In this document: positions 1 to 8,528 of the stretch, piece after piece | Layout: every line of letters begins with the position of its first letter | How positions within the stretch are numbered: the first letter of the stretch is position 1 | DNA from: Myxococcales bacterium | Lineage (GTDB): Bacteria; Myxococcota_A; Polyangia; Nannocystales; Nannocystaceae | Direction: 5' to 3' | DNA: 64,000 bases | Assembly (NCBI GenBank): GCA_020633335.1 | Contig: JACKDU010000015.1 | Coordinates: 100,333 to 164,332 of the forward strand | Notes under the pieces: generated by a model | Seen by the model: only the letters and a program-made list of their open reading frames with translations | Databases searched by the model: none | What the model was told of the DNA's origin: nothing | Made by a program: the position numbers and the translations under genes

Positions 1-42
1 TACCCGGGCGGCCTCCGCCTCAAGGTGATCAACCCGCAGTAG
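1..42 (+). CDS. C-terminal end of an unidentified protein (partial)
   Basis: Only the last 13 codons and a TAG stop are inside the window; they read YPGGLRLKVINPQ. The codons all end in G or C like the other genes here, which supports a real coding end. The gene converges on the cyanophycin operon, with a hairpin between them. The family cannot be told from so short a tail. Confidence 0.5.
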   Translation, partial: YPGGLRLKVINPQ

Positions 43-68
43 CGCGCGGCCCCGCCCGCGCCCGCACG

Positions 69-103
69 CGCCCGCGCTCGACCGCCACGGTCGCGCGCGG
101 GCG
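69..103. terminator. Strong hairpin between convergent genes
   Basis: A 16-base arm (69-84) pairs with 88-103 with one mismatch around a 3-base loop (CCA). It lies between the plus-strand partial gene and the end of the minus-strand cyanophycin operon, so a two-way terminator is the natural reading. There is no clear T-run on either side, so intrinsic termination is not certain. Confidence 0.5.
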
Positions 104-118
104 TCGTCGTACGAGCCC

Positions 119-1810
119 TCAGAGCGCCCGCGCCCGGCGGGCGAGGAGGGCGTTGACCGGCCCCCGCTGGGTGTGGGTGAGGACGACGATGAGATCGCCG
201 GGGCGGGCCCAGGCGCGCGCCCCCTCGATCGACGCGACCTCGTCCTCGGCCTCGACGATCGCCGCCGGGTCGAGGCCGCGGGCGATCAGCGCCCGCCGGA
301 GCACCGCCGGCACCTCGCCCAATTTCCGGCCGCGGAGGTAGTCGGGCTGCTCGCGGAGGATCACCCGATCGGGCCGGAGATCGAGGAGCGCCCGCACCAG
401 CTCGTCGAGGTCCTCGTCGCGGCGATCGCCGGCCATGCCGATCGCGATCGCCAGGCGCCCGGAGCCGCGGAGGGCGGCGAGCACCCCGGCGATCGCGTCG
501 ACCCCCGCCGGGTTGTGGGCGAAGTCGAGGACCAGGCCGACGCCGTCGAGATCGAAGCGGTTGATCCGCCCGGGGTTCTCGGCGGCCGACGACGCGAAGG
601 AGCGCAGACCGTCGATGATCGCCGCCCGCTCGAGGCCGAGCGCGCGGGCGCAGGCGGCCGCGCCGAGGGCGTTCTGGACGTTGTAGGCGGCCGCGCCCCC
701 GAAGGTGAAGGGGAGCTCTCGGACCGCGCAGAGCGGCGACTCGCGCCCGCCGGCGGCCTCGACGATCACCCCCTCGGCGACGTACCAGGCCTCGCCGCCG
801 GCGCGGCGGTGGGCGGCCAGGGTCGGGTTGTCGGGGCTCAGCGCGAAGTAGACGATCGGCGCGGCGAAGCGGCCGGTGTCGATCCGGGTGAGCGGCGGCG
901 AGTCGGCGCCGAGGACCACCCGCCCGCCGGGCTCGACCACGCCGCCGACGATCGCCTTGACCTGGGCCATCGTCTGGAGGTCGTCGATCCCGTACTCGCC
1001 GAGGTGGTCGGCGGAGACGTTGGTGATCAGCGCGGCCTGGGCCCGCTGGATCGCCAGGCCGCGGCGGAGGAGGCCGCCGCGGGCGACCTCGAGGACCGCG
1101 AGCTCGACCTCGGGGCGCCGCAGGAGGAGGCGGGTCGCCCCCGGCCCGGTCCAGTCGCCCTCGTCGATCACCACCTCGTCGATCGCGATCCCGTCGGTCG
1201 AGGTGTTGCCGACGTGGAAGCCGGCGCGGCGGGCGATCCGGGCGAGGAGGCGGGCCGAGGTGGTCTTGCCGTTGGTCCCGGTGACCAGGGCGATCGGCAC
1301 CGCGCCGAGGCTCGCCCAGGGGATCGCCCCGGCCTCCGGGAGCTGCTCCAAGGGCCAGGTCATCCCGCGGGCACCGAGGCCGATCGTCAGGGCCTCGTCG
1401 TCGACCAGGGTCGGCAGCCCGCGGGCGTCGGCGGCCGCGACGAGGGCGTCGAGGGCGGGGTTGGCGGACCCTGCGGCGATCGCGCGAATCGCCGCCAAAT
1501 CGGCCTCCAGGGGCTCCTGCGCGCCCGCCTGCGCCCGGGCGATCGCCCGCTCGAGGGTCGCGGCCGCGACCTCGAGGTCGGCCCGCGGCGCCTCCACGGC
1601 GATCGCCAGCCCGCGCCCGCCGTAGCCGCGGTGGAGCAGCGCCGGCGCGGGGACGCCGAGCGCCGCCGCGAGGGCCTGGAGCTCGCGCGAGATCGCCGCG
1701 AGGGCCGCCGCCCGCTCCTCCCCCGGCCCGAGCTCGAGCTCGGCGACCGCCGCCGGCCCGGGCGCGTAGAGGTTGGGTCCGGTCAGGCAGCGGGCGGCGA
1801 CGGGCTCCAT
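119..1810 (-). CDS. Cyanophycin synthetase paralog lacking the ATP-grasp domain (Mur ligase-like)
   Basis: 563 residues. The start resembles the CphA N-terminal domain (GPNLYAPG near residue 11, against GPNLYAHF in the CphA next door). Residues about 117-155 match the CphA segment just before its ATP-grasp domain. The roughly 280-residue ATP-grasp domain is then missing and a Mur ligase domain follows directly, with its P-loop VTGTNGKTT at 176-184 and later motifs NVSADHLGEYG and DFAHNPAGVDA. In CphA the ATP-grasp domain adds Asp and the Mur domain adds Arg, so this protein could at most carry out a Mur-type ATP-dependent amide ligation. It is the last gene of the operon, 7 bases after cphA. 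The assignment to the CphA/Mur ligase family is firm; the substrate is unknown. Confidence 0.85.
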   Translation of the reverse strand: MEPVAARCLTGPNLYAPGPAAVAELELGPGEERAAALAAISRELQALAAALGVPAPALLHRGYGGRGLAIAVEAPRADLEVAAATLERAIARAQAGAQEPLEADLAAIRAIAAGSANPALDALVAAADARGLPTLVDDEALTIGLGARGMTWPLEQLPEAGAIPWASLGAVPIALVTGTNGKTTSARLLARIARRAGFHVGNTSTDGIAIDEVVIDEGDWTGPGATRLLLRRPEVELAVLEVARGGLLRRGLAIQRAQAALITNVSADHLGEYGIDDLQTMAQVKAIVGGVVEPGGRVVLGADSPPLTRIDTGRFAAPIVYFALSPDNPTLAAHRRAGGEAWYVAEGVIVEAAGGRESPLCAVRELPFTFGGAAAYNVQNALGAAACARALGLERAAIIDGLRSFASSAAENPGRINRFDLDGVGLVLDFAHNPAGVDAIAGVLAALRGSGRLAIAIGMAGDRRDEDLDELVRALLDLRPDRVILREQPDYLRGRKLGEVPAVLRRALIARGLDPAAIVEAEDEVASIEGARAWARPGDLIVVLTHTQRGPVNALLARRARAL

Positions 1811-1817
1811 CGACGCC

Positions 1818-4622
1818 TCAGTCCTCGCTCTCGCGGGCGATCCGGACGCCGCGCTGATCCTCGATCACGACCTCGCCCCCGGGCCGCGCCGCCGCCGGGG
1901 CGTCGCCCTCGTCGAGCGCGCCGGCGAGGGAGCCGACGGTCGAGAGCGCCGCCGGGGCGACCCCCTGCCCGTGGCCGCCGTCGTCGCGGAAGCGGATGAT
2001 CTGCTTCCAGCAGCGCGAGATCGCGTCGCCGAAGATCAGCAGGAGGTCGCCGGCCTCGCACATCGAGAGCGCGCGCTCGACCGCCTGCTGCTCGTCGAGG
2101 ACCACCGAGATCGCCTCCTTGCGGACCCCGGCCGCCAGCAGCTCCTCGCGGATGATCGTCGGGATCTCGTCGGCCCGGCGCCCCCGCGGGTTGTCGTCGG
2201 AGCGGAGGACGAAGCGGTTGAAGGTCGGCGCGGCGATCCGGGCGATCGCCCGCACGTCCTCGTCGCGGCGGTCGCCCGGCGCGGCGAGGACGACGATCCG
2301 CCGGCCCGAGACGTCGAGCTTCGAGACCAGGTTGGTCATCGCCCGGACCGCGGCCGGGTTGTGGCCGTAGTCGAGGATCACCTTGAAGGGGAGCTCGTCG
2401 AAGGTGTTGAGGCGGCCGGGCGCCTGGAAGTAGGAGGTGTCGAAGGTCCGCAGGCCCTGGCGGATGTTCTCGACCCGGACCGACATCGCGTAGGCGACGA
2501 GCGCGGCGAACATCGCGTTCTGGACGTTGTGGCCGGCCTTGCCCTCCATCGTCGCCGGGATCAGGTGGGTCCAGAGCAGGGGGATGTGGGTCCCCTTGTC
2601 GTAGATCGTGATCATGTCGCCGTTGATCCCCTCCTCGAGGACCGCCGCGAGCCCGCCCGCCCGGATGTGCTTGCGCACCAGGTCGTGCTTGGGGTTCATG
2701 GTCACGTAGCCGATCCGGCTGGCGTCGGTGTAGTCGGCCATCCGCAGGCAGTGCTCGTCGTCGGCGTTGAGGACCGCGCAGTCGCGGGCGACCTCGACGA
2801 CGATCCGCTTGAGCTCGGCGAGCTGCTCGAGGGTGTCGATCCCGCCGAGGCCGAGGTGGTCGGCGCTGACGTTGAGGACCGCGCCGACGTTGCAGGTGCG
2901 GTAGCCCATGCCGGCGCGGAGGAGGCCGCCGCGGGCGGTCTCGAGGACCGCGAGGTCGACCCGCGGATCGCGGAGGACCATCCGGGCGGCGACCGGCCCG
3001 GTCATGTCGCCGACGACCGTCCGCTCGCCGTCGATGTAGACGCCGTCGGTCGACGAGAGGCCGACCGTCGCCCCCGACATCTTGTGGATGTGGGCGACCA
3101 TCCGGGCGACCGTGGTCTTGCCGTTGGTGCCGGTGATCGCGGCGATCGGGATCCGGCTCGGCGAGCCCGGCGGGAAGAGCATCTCCATCACCGGCCCGGC
3201 GACGTCGCGCGCCTTGCCCTCGGTCGGCGCGACGTGCATCCGGAAGCCCGGGGCCGCGTTGACCTCGCAGATCGCCCCGCCGACGTCGCGGTGGGAGCGG
3301 GAGATGTCGGGGGTGATGAAGTCGATGCCGGCGATGTCGAGGCCGATCGCGCCGGCCGCCCGCACCGCCATCTCGCGGTTGTCGGGGTGGATCACGTCGG
3401 TCTGATCGATCGCCGTGCCGCCGGTCGAGAGGTTGCCGGTCGAGCGGAGGTACATCGCCTCGCCGGGGGCGAGGACCGTGTCGGGGGTGTAGCCCTTGAG
3501 CTCCAGGAGGCGGAGCGCCTGGTGATCGAGCTCGATCCGGGTGAGCACCTTCTCGTGGCCGATCCCCCGGCGGGGGTCGGAATTGACGATGTCGATGAGC
3601 TCGGCGACGCTGTGCTCGCCGTCGCCGACGACGTGGCCGGGGACCCGCTTGGCGACCGCGATCAACTCGCCGTTGATCACCAGGATCCGGTGGTCGAAGC
3701 CCTTGATGAAGGTCTCGACGATCACCGTCCGCGAGTGCTCGACCGCCTTCTCGAAGGCGACCGCGACCGCCTGCGGCGAGTCGAGGTCGATCGAGACCCC
3801 GCGGCCGTGGTTGGCGTCGAGCGGCTTGACGACCACCGGGAAGCCGAGCCCCTCGGCCGCGCGGATCGCCTGGTCCGCCGTCCGCACCAGCTTCTGGCGG
3901 GGCACCGGGAGGCCGAGGTCGCCGAGGATCTGGTTGGTCAGCTCCTTGTCGGAGGCGATCTCGACGCCGATGTAGCGGGTCTCGGAGGTGATCGTCGCCT
4001 GGATCCGCTTCTGGAAGCGGCCGTGGCCGAACTGGACCAGCGAGTGGTTGTTGAGGCGGAGCCAGGGGATGTCGCGGGCCTCGGCCGCGCGGACCAGCGA
4101 GGCGGTCGAGGGCCCGAACTGCCGGCGCTGGGCGAAGGCGATCAGGTCGTCGAGCTGCGACTGGAAGTCGAAGCCCGGGCCGGCCGCGCCCTCGGGGCGG
4201 AGCTTGTCGGGGAGGAGCGAGTGGAGGAGGTCGAGCGCGAGCTCCCCGGCGGCCTCGCCGACCTGCTCCTCCTCGTACTCGAAGACCACGAAGTACTCGC
4301 CCTCGGCCCCGCTCCCGCGGGTCTTGCCGAAGGAGACCCGCGCGCCGGCGAGGACCTGGAGCTCGATCGCCACGTGCTCGAGGACGTGGCCGAGCCAGGT
4401 CCCCTCGTCCTCGCGGAGGCGGCGGACGAAGCCGCCGCTGGTCGAGTAGGAGCAGGTGTGGTGATCCAGGGTCGGCAGCGCCTCGAGGAGGCGATCGACG
4501 AAGCCCGGGATCTTGGCGCTCGGCCAGTGCTCGAGCGCGCCGAGATCGACCTTGAGGCGGATCACCGGGAAGTGGGCGTAGAGGTTGGGTCCGCGGTAGA
4601 TGCGGCGCTCGAGGATCTTCAT
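1818..4622 (-). CDS. cphA: Cyanophycin synthetase
   Basis: 934 residues, slightly longer than typical CphA. It polymerises Asp and Arg into cyanophycin (multi-L-arginyl-poly-L-aspartate) with ATP. Domains seen: N-terminal domain 1-160 (GPNLYAHFPV; DEGTWLGHVLEHVAIELQ near 72-89); ATP-grasp about 208-480 with KPLDANHGRGV at 266-276 and metal-binding EVN at 453-455; Mur ligase from about 490 with ITGTNGKTT at 496-504, NVSADHLGLGG and DYGHNPAAVRA. An extra C-terminal tail of about 40 Ala/Gly-rich residues is poorly conserved-looking. The start is preceded by AGGA at a good distance. It lies 18 bases after cphB in the same operon. Identification is firm. Confidence 0.96.
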   Translation of the reverse strand: MKILERRIYRGPNLYAHFPVIRLKVDLGALEHWPSAKIPGFVDRLLEALPTLDHHTCSYSTSGGFVRRLREDEGTWLGHVLEHVAIELQVLAGARVSFGKTRGSGAEGEYFVVFEYEEEQVGEAAGELALDLLHSLLPDKLRPEGAAGPGFDFQSQLDDLIAFAQRRQFGPSTASLVRAAEARDIPWLRLNNHSLVQFGHGRFQKRIQATITSETRYIGVEIASDKELTNQILGDLGLPVPRQKLVRTADQAIRAAEGLGFPVVVKPLDANHGRGVSIDLDSPQAVAVAFEKAVEHSRTVIVETFIKGFDHRILVINGELIAVAKRVPGHVVGDGEHSVAELIDIVNSDPRRGIGHEKVLTRIELDHQALRLLELKGYTPDTVLAPGEAMYLRSTGNLSTGGTAIDQTDVIHPDNREMAVRAAGAIGLDIAGIDFITPDISRSHRDVGGAICEVNAAPGFRMHVAPTEGKARDVAGPVMEMLFPPGSPSRIPIAAITGTNGKTTVARMVAHIHKMSGATVGLSSTDGVYIDGERTVVGDMTGPVAARMVLRDPRVDLAVLETARGGLLRAGMGYRTCNVGAVLNVSADHLGLGGIDTLEQLAELKRIVVEVARDCAVLNADDEHCLRMADYTDASRIGYVTMNPKHDLVRKHIRAGGLAAVLEEGINGDMITIYDKGTHIPLLWTHLIPATMEGKAGHNVQNAMFAALVAYAMSVRVENIRQGLRTFDTSYFQAPGRLNTFDELPFKVILDYGHNPAAVRAMTNLVSKLDVSGRRIVVLAAPGDRRDEDVRAIARIAAPTFNRFVLRSDDNPRGRRADEIPTIIREELLAAGVRKEAISVVLDEQQAVERALSMCEAGDLLLIFGDAISRCWKQIIRFRDDGGHGQGVAPAALSTVGSLAGALDEGDAPAAARPGGEVVIEDQRGVRIARESED

Positions 4623-4640
4623 GGCGGGTCCTGCTGCGAG

Positions 4641-5474
4641 CTAGTCGAGGGTGCCGGGCGAGGGCGTGGCTTCGCGGGTGTGCAGGTTGAAGGTCGCACC
4701 CCGGTCGAGGATATGCAGCTTTATGCCAGTCAGGCAGATCACCGCGCCACTCCTCGCGCTGCCCATCGACGAGTGCTCGAGGGAGGAGGCGTCGACCACG
4801 GTGATCGCCCCGGCGCCGACGACGTGGAGGACGTCGTCGGGGCCGACGAAGGCGGCGGTGTCCTCGTCGAGGCCGATGCCGACCGCGAAGGGGTTGTAGG
4901 CGAGGGCGGTCAGGAGGCGGCCCAGGCGGTCGCGCTGGCGGAAGTGCTGGTCGATCACCACCCGGTTGGTCAGGCCGAAGCCCGGGGCCAGGGAGACCAT
5001 GCCGGCGCGCGGACTCGCGCCTCCCCGGCCGAAGGCGATCATGTGCTCCGAGAGGATCGCGGCGCCGGCCGAGGTCCCGCCGACCGCGACCCCCTCGGCG
5101 TTGAGCGTGCGGATCGACTTGGCGACCGGGGTGCCGCCGAGGATCGTCGAGATCCGGAGCTGGTTGCCGCCGGTCAGGAAGATCCCGGTCGCGGTCTGGA
5201 GGGTGGCGAGCCAGTCCTCGCGCGCCGCCTCGGCCCGGGTCTCGTAGGGGAGCGAGGTCGCCGCCCCGGCGCCCAGCCCGGTGAAGAGGTCGACGTAGCG
5301 CTGGCCGGTGTCCGGGAGGCGCGAGGCCGTCGGGATCACGACGATGTGGGCGTCGGCCCCGCCCGAGACCTCGACGAAGCGGCGGAGGATCGCCTTGCCG
5401 CCCTCCTTGTCCTCGGCGCCGCCGACCGGGACGATCCAGCCGCGGGCCCTGTCCTTCTCAACTTTTGCTGGCAT
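4641..5474 (-). CDS. cphB: Cyanophycinase
   Basis: 277 residues, typical for the family (peptidase S51). It is a cytoplasmic serine exopeptidase that cuts cyanophycin into beta-Asp-Arg dipeptides. The nucleophile motif GGTSAGA is at 132-138 with Ser135 as nucleophile. Other family segments are WIVPVGGAEDKEGG at 13-26, FLTGGNQLRI at 99-108 and VIDQHFRQRDRLGRLL at 173-188. The ATG at 5474 is the only sensible start; the open frame continues far upstream only because of the high GC content. It sits between the dipeptidase gene and cphA on the same strand, so synthesis and mobilisation are probably co-transcribed. Confidence 0.95.
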   Translation of the reverse strand: MPAKVEKDRARGWIVPVGGAEDKEGGKAILRRFVEVSGGADAHIVVIPTASRLPDTGQRYVDLFTGLGAGAATSLPYETRAEAAREDWLATLQTATGIFLTGGNQLRISTILGGTPVAKSIRTLNAEGVAVGGTSAGAAILSEHMIAFGRGGASPRAGMVSLAPGFGLTNRVVIDQHFRQRDRLGRLLTALAYNPFAVGIGLDEDTAAFVGPDDVLHVVGAGAITVVDASSLEHSSMGSARSGAVICLTGIKLHILDRGATFNLHTREATPSPGTLD

Positions 5475-5536
5475 CGGAGTGCTCTTGACGCTTGGTGTGG
5501 GCTGAAAACCTGAAAGAACGTTGTTTGATGGGCCGC

Positions 5537-6709
5537 CTAGCGGCGCTCGAAGGTCCCGAGGACGACCTGCGCGCCCTCCTTGACCAGCCAGCGGCCGCCG
5601 GCCATCACCCCGTCGATCGCCAGGTCGTCGCCGAGGACCAGGAGATCGGCGTCGGCGCCGACCTGGAGGCGGCCCTTGCGGGGGAGGCGGAGGAGATCGG
5701 CGACGTTGCGGGTGAACACCGGCAGGACCCGCTCCAGGGCGACGCCCTCGCCCTCGACCAGGGCGGCGATCGTGTCCCGGAGGGTGGTCGCCCGGCCGAC
5801 GTCCATCGCCACGATCCGGCCGTCGCCGTCGAAGACCGGCATGCAGCCGGCGCCGTCGGAGGAGCAGGTGAGGCGGGCGTCGGGGAGCTCGGGGTCGGCG
5901 AGCCAGCGGGCGATCGCCTCGACCGCCGAGAGGCCGTCGCCGGGATCCTCGTCGGGGAAGGCGGTGACGTCGATCGTCACCCCCTCGCGGGCGAGCGCGC
6001 AGGCCTCCCCGTAGAGGCGGCGCTGGCGGTTGACGTGGGTCGGGTGGAAGACCCGCGCCGGGAGCTCGGTGACCTCGAGGGCGCGGCGGACCAGCTCGAG
6101 GCCGCGGGGGCCGTCGCCGAGGTGGAGGTGGAGGATCCCGGCCTTGCCGCTCATCAGGCCGCCGACGTGGCAGTCGGCGGCGATCCGGACGAATTCGTCG
6201 AAGGTCGGCTGCGACGAGCGGTGGTCGGAGATCGCCAGCTCGCCGACGCCGATGATCGGATCGACGTAGACGATGTCGCGGCGGACCGAGCCGGTCAGGG
6301 TCGGCGGCGGGACCTCGTAGGCGCCGGTGTAGCAGTAGGCGGAGAGCCCCTCGACGCGGAGGCCGAGGACCCGGGCGACGAGCTCGGCGACGGTCCGGGT
6401 GGTCGAGTCCGTGCCGAGGACGCCGACCGCCGTGGTCACGCCGGCGCGGGTGAGCTCGCCGAGCATCACCGGCGGCACCCGGGTGTGCGGGCCCGCCTCC
6501 CCGCCGCCGCCGCCGAGGTGGACGTGGGCGTCGACCAGCCCCGGGATCACCCGCCGACCCTCGAGATCCTCGGAGCTCACGCCGTAGGCCGCGGGCGGCT
6601 CGGGGAGCGCGGGCGCGATCGCGGCGATCCGCCCGTCCGCGACCAGGAGATCGCAGCGGCCGCGGGGGTCGGGGTCGAAGAGGCTCGCGTTTCGGAGGAG
6701 CCGGAGCAC
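5537..6709 (-). CDS. iadA: Isoaspartyl dipeptidase-like amidohydrolase (beta-Asp-Arg cleavage)
   Basis: 390 residues, the length of E. coli IadA. A metal-dependent amidohydrolase whose expected role here is splitting beta-Asp-Arg from cyanophycinase into Asp and Arg. Metal-ligand candidates are HVH at 62-64, Glu157 (GVGELAISDHR), His196 (HLHLGDG), His222/His225 (FHPTHVNR) and Asp285 (SSDG), in the IadA order and spacing. The chosen start is a GTG at 6709 because the conserved N-terminus (LLRNASLFDP) begins there; no strong ribosome site is visible, so a slightly different start is possible. First gene of the operon, 62 bases before cphB. Confidence 0.9.
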   Translation of the reverse strand: MLRLLRNASLFDPDPRGRCDLLVADGRIAAIAPALPEPPAAYGVSSEDLEGRRVIPGLVDAHVHLGGGGGEAGPHTRVPPVMLGELTRAGVTTAVGVLGTDSTTRTVAELVARVLGLRVEGLSAYCYTGAYEVPPPTLTGSVRRDIVYVDPIIGVGELAISDHRSSQPTFDEFVRIAADCHVGGLMSGKAGILHLHLGDGPRGLELVRRALEVTELPARVFHPTHVNRQRRLYGEACALAREGVTIDVTAFPDEDPGDGLSAVEAIARWLADPELPDARLTCSSDGAGCMPVFDGDGRIVAMDVGRATTLRDTIAALVEGEGVALERVLPVFTRNVADLLRLPRKGRLQVGADADLLVLGDDLAIDGVMAGGRWLVKEGAQVVLGTFERR

Positions 6710-6907
6710 AGGCGCGCACGGTACCCGAACGCGCGGCAGCGCGACAAGGGAGCCGGAGCCGGCGTCGGCGCTTGTGGGCGGGGTGCCCGGGGCCTGCGGG
6801 GGGCCTGCGAGCGGGGGTCGGGCGCCGTCCCGGGCCGGCGGAGCGCGCGGGCCGGGGCCCCGGGGCTCGGCGACCCCAGGCGCGCCGAGGGCGGAGCGCC
6901 GCGCTGG

Positions 6908-6990
6908 CGACCGCCCGACCGCCGCCCGAACGCCCGAACGCCCGAACGCCGCGCGACCGCCCGACCGCCGCCCGACCGCCGCCCCACCGC
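6908..6990. repeat. Low-complexity run of CCGCCCGAC/CCGCCCGAA units
   Basis: An imperfect tandem array with units such as GACCGCC and GAACGCC, the latter repeated three times in a row. It lies in the intergenic region upstream of the dipeptidase gene. Function unknown; it may be slippage-prone simple sequence. Confidence 0.6.
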
Positions 6991-7060
6991 ACGGACCGCC
7001 GACCCACGGCCGGCGGGCTCGGCCCTCCTGCGCGGGTGGGCGACGCCGGGTCCAATGACA

Positions 7061-7074
7061 TGTCCAAAAGAACA
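7061..7074 (-). repeat. Dispersed inverted repeat TGKCC-N4-RGACA, copy 1 (intergenic)
   Basis: On the minus strand TGTTC-TTTT-GGACA followed by TGT; one mismatch from a perfect inverted repeat. Both arms carry ACATGT. It lies in the divergent region upstream of the FMN reductase and the cyanophycin operon. Confidence 0.65.
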
Positions 7075-7213
7075 TGTCCTACGAGCGACGCGGAGCTCGG
7101 CGGCGGCGCGGCGATCAGCGGCCCCGCGTCCTCCCGAACTCCGTCGTCGCTCTCCCGGCGACCGCGCGGCACCATGTGATTGACCGACGCGCCGGCAGCC
7201 GCTAGTCAGAGCC

Positions 7214-7729
7214 ATGCGCATCGCCACCGTGTGCGGCAGCCTCCAGACCCGCTCGCGCAACCGGGCGCTCCTCGAGCGGGCGGCCGCCGTCGCCCCGGCG
7301 GGTGTCGAGGTCGTCGCCGACGACGCCCTCGCCGCGCTGCCGCTCTTCAACCCGGACATCGAGGACGAGGGCGCGACCCCGGCGGCCGTCGCCCGCTGGC
7401 GCCGACACCTCAGCGAGAGCGACGCGGTCCTGATCGCCTGCCCGGAGTACGGCCACAGCCTCCCGGGGGCGCTAAAAAACGGGATCGACTGGGTGATCGG
7501 CTCCGGCGAGCTCAACCGCAAGGTCGTCGCGATCACGGCCGCGGTCCTCCACCCGAGCCGCGGCCTGCGGGGCCTCGCCGCGCTCTCGGACACCCTCCAC
7601 GCGGTCGATGCCCAGATCGTCTGGCGCGACTCGATCGTCGCCGACGCGGGGGCCGACGCGGCCCTCGTCGATCTCCTCGCGCGACTCGCCGAGGCCGCCG
7701 CCGAGGCCAGGGCCAGGGCCGCCGAGTGA
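7214..7729 (+). CDS. NAD(P)H-dependent FMN reductase (flavodoxin-like fold)
   Basis: 171 residues, a typical length. The family transfers electrons from NAD(P)H to FMN or quinone-like substrates in the cytoplasm. The N-terminal phosphate-binding loop is GSLQTRSRNRAL (residues 8-19) and the second signature is PEYGHSLPGALKNGIDWV around 77-94. The gene stands alone, divergent from the cyanophycin operon. The physiological acceptor is unknown. It could in principle feed reduced flavin to the halogenase 4 kb away, but it is not in that operon. Confidence 0.88.
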   Translation: MRIATVCGSLQTRSRNRALLERAAAVAPAGVEVVADDALAALPLFNPDIEDEGATPAAVARWRRHLSESDAVLIACPEYGHSLPGALKNGIDWVIGSGELNRKVVAITAAVLHPSRGLRGLAALSDTLHAVDAQIVWRDSIVADAGADAALVDLLARLAEAAAEARARAAE

Positions 7730-7798
7730 CCGCCGCCGGAGCCGGCTCGGCCGCGATGCTCGACGCGGTGCGCTGGCTCGCCGAGGGTCGCGATGCCT

Positions 7799-7814
7799 GA
7801 CCTCACGTGAGGTC
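7799..7814. repeat. Perfect 16-bp palindrome
   Basis: GACCTCACGTGAGGTC is fully self-complementary and lies 70 bases after the FMN reductase stop, upstream of the lipoprotein promoter. It could be an operator or the core of a terminator hairpin (no T-run follows). Confidence 0.5.
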
Positions 7815-7870
7815 CTCGCCGCGGCCGCGGACGACGTCGCGGTCGTGGGTTCGGGCGCCACCCGAGCGTC

Positions 7871-7899
7871 TTGACACGGCCATCGCGGCCGCTCAATAG
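7871..7899 (+). promoter_or_regulatory. Sigma-70-like promoter for the Cys-rich lipoprotein
   Basis: A perfect TTGACA (7871-7876), a 17-base spacer and CAATAG (7894-7899) lie just before the ATG at 7908. The expected transcription start falls within a few bases of the ATG, so the mRNA may have almost no leader. The -10 box is a weak match. Confidence 0.45.
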
Positions 7900-7907
7900 T
7901 CCGCGCG

Positions 7908-8432
7908 ATGCGAGCAGAAGCGCTGCGTACCCTCTTCACCTCCACCCTCCTCGGCGTCGTCATGCTCGCCGTCCCGGTCGCCTGCAGCGGCGACGACAGC
8001 TCCGGCTCCGACAGCGCCACCAGCGGCGACACGGCCGGCAGCACGGCCGGCAGCACGGGCGATCTCGGCGAGGGCGTGACCGACTGCACCCCTCCGGGGC
8101 TGCCGCAGGTCGTCTGTCAGGCGGGGCAGTACTGCGCCGACTCGGTCCTCGCCGACTGCCAGAACGGCTGCCTCAGCAACGACAACTGCGCCGCCGACCA
8201 GACCTGCGAGAAGGCGGCGGGCGAGGACGTCGGCTCCTGCCAGAACATGGGCGGCGCCGGACCGACCGAGGCCGAGTTCTGCGAGAAGCTCCTGGTCTGC
8301 GATCCCGCCGGGACGATGGAGCAGTGCTCGATGGTCTACAAGGGGACCAACGAGACCTGCCACCAGTGCATCGTCGACGGCAACTGCGGCGACATCAACA
8401 ACGGCTCCTGCGACGCCCAGTGCGGGATCTAG
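7908..8432 (+). CDS. Cys-rich lipoprotein, function unknown
   Basis: 174 residues. A signal peptide ends in the lipobox AVPVAC with Cys26 as lipidation site. A Ser/Gly/Asp/Thr linker follows (about 27-52), then a compact domain with many cysteines in pairs (CQNGC, CHQCIVDGNCGD), probably held by disulphides outside the cytoplasm. Linker-plus-Cys-rich lipoproteins of this kind are common in Nannocystaceae. A promoter lies directly upstream and a strong hairpin downstream, so it is probably a single-gene unit. No family recognised. Confidence 0.8.
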   Translation: MRAEALRTLFTSTLLGVVMLAVPVACSGDDSSGSDSATSGDTAGSTAGSTGDLGEGVTDCTPPGLPQVVCQAGQYCADSVLADCQNGCLSNDNCAADQTCEKAAGEDVGSCQNMGGAGPTEAEFCEKLLVCDPAGTMEQCSMVYKGTNETCHQCIVDGNCGDINNGSCDAQCGI

Positions 8433-8468
8433 GCGCCGCGCCCGGATCTTCGCCGTCGACCTGAGCTG

Positions 8469-8514
8469 ACGAACCCCGCGGGCCCGCGCGCGTGGCGTGG
8501 ACCGCGGGGTTCGT
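8469..8514 (+). terminator. Perfect 13-bp stem hairpin after the lipoprotein gene
   Basis: Arms 8469-8481 (ACGAACCCCGCGG) and 8502-8514 pair perfectly around a 20-base GC-rich loop. It begins 36 bases after the stop at 8432 and ends 14 bases before the ATG of the acetyltransferase. There is no T-run, so it may terminate, protect the 3' end, or hinder translation of the next gene. Confidence 0.55.
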
Positions 8515-8528
8515 GCATCCTCGCGTCC

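Larger units (their letters stand above)
6710..7213. other. Non-coding divergent region between the cyanophycin operon and the FMN reductase
   Basis: About 500 bases with no convincing gene; long open frames crossing it are low-complexity Arg/Pro/Gly translations. It holds a run of short repeats (6908-6990) and one copy of the dispersed TGTCC-type inverted repeat (core 7061-7074). It should contain promoters for both divergent units, but I could not pick out confident -35/-10 boxes. Confidence 0.6.

Noticed and set aside
173..5513. Very long plus-strand open frames across the cyanophycin operon
   Set aside because: Their translations are low-complexity Arg/Glu/Asp/Val runs antisense to clear genes; GC-rich DNA lacks stop codons in these frames.
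5537..7175. Dipeptidase or cyanophycinase starting far upstream (near 7075 or 7175)
   Set aside because: The added N-terminal sequence is low-complexity antisense-style translation; conserved domains begin at 6709 and 5474.
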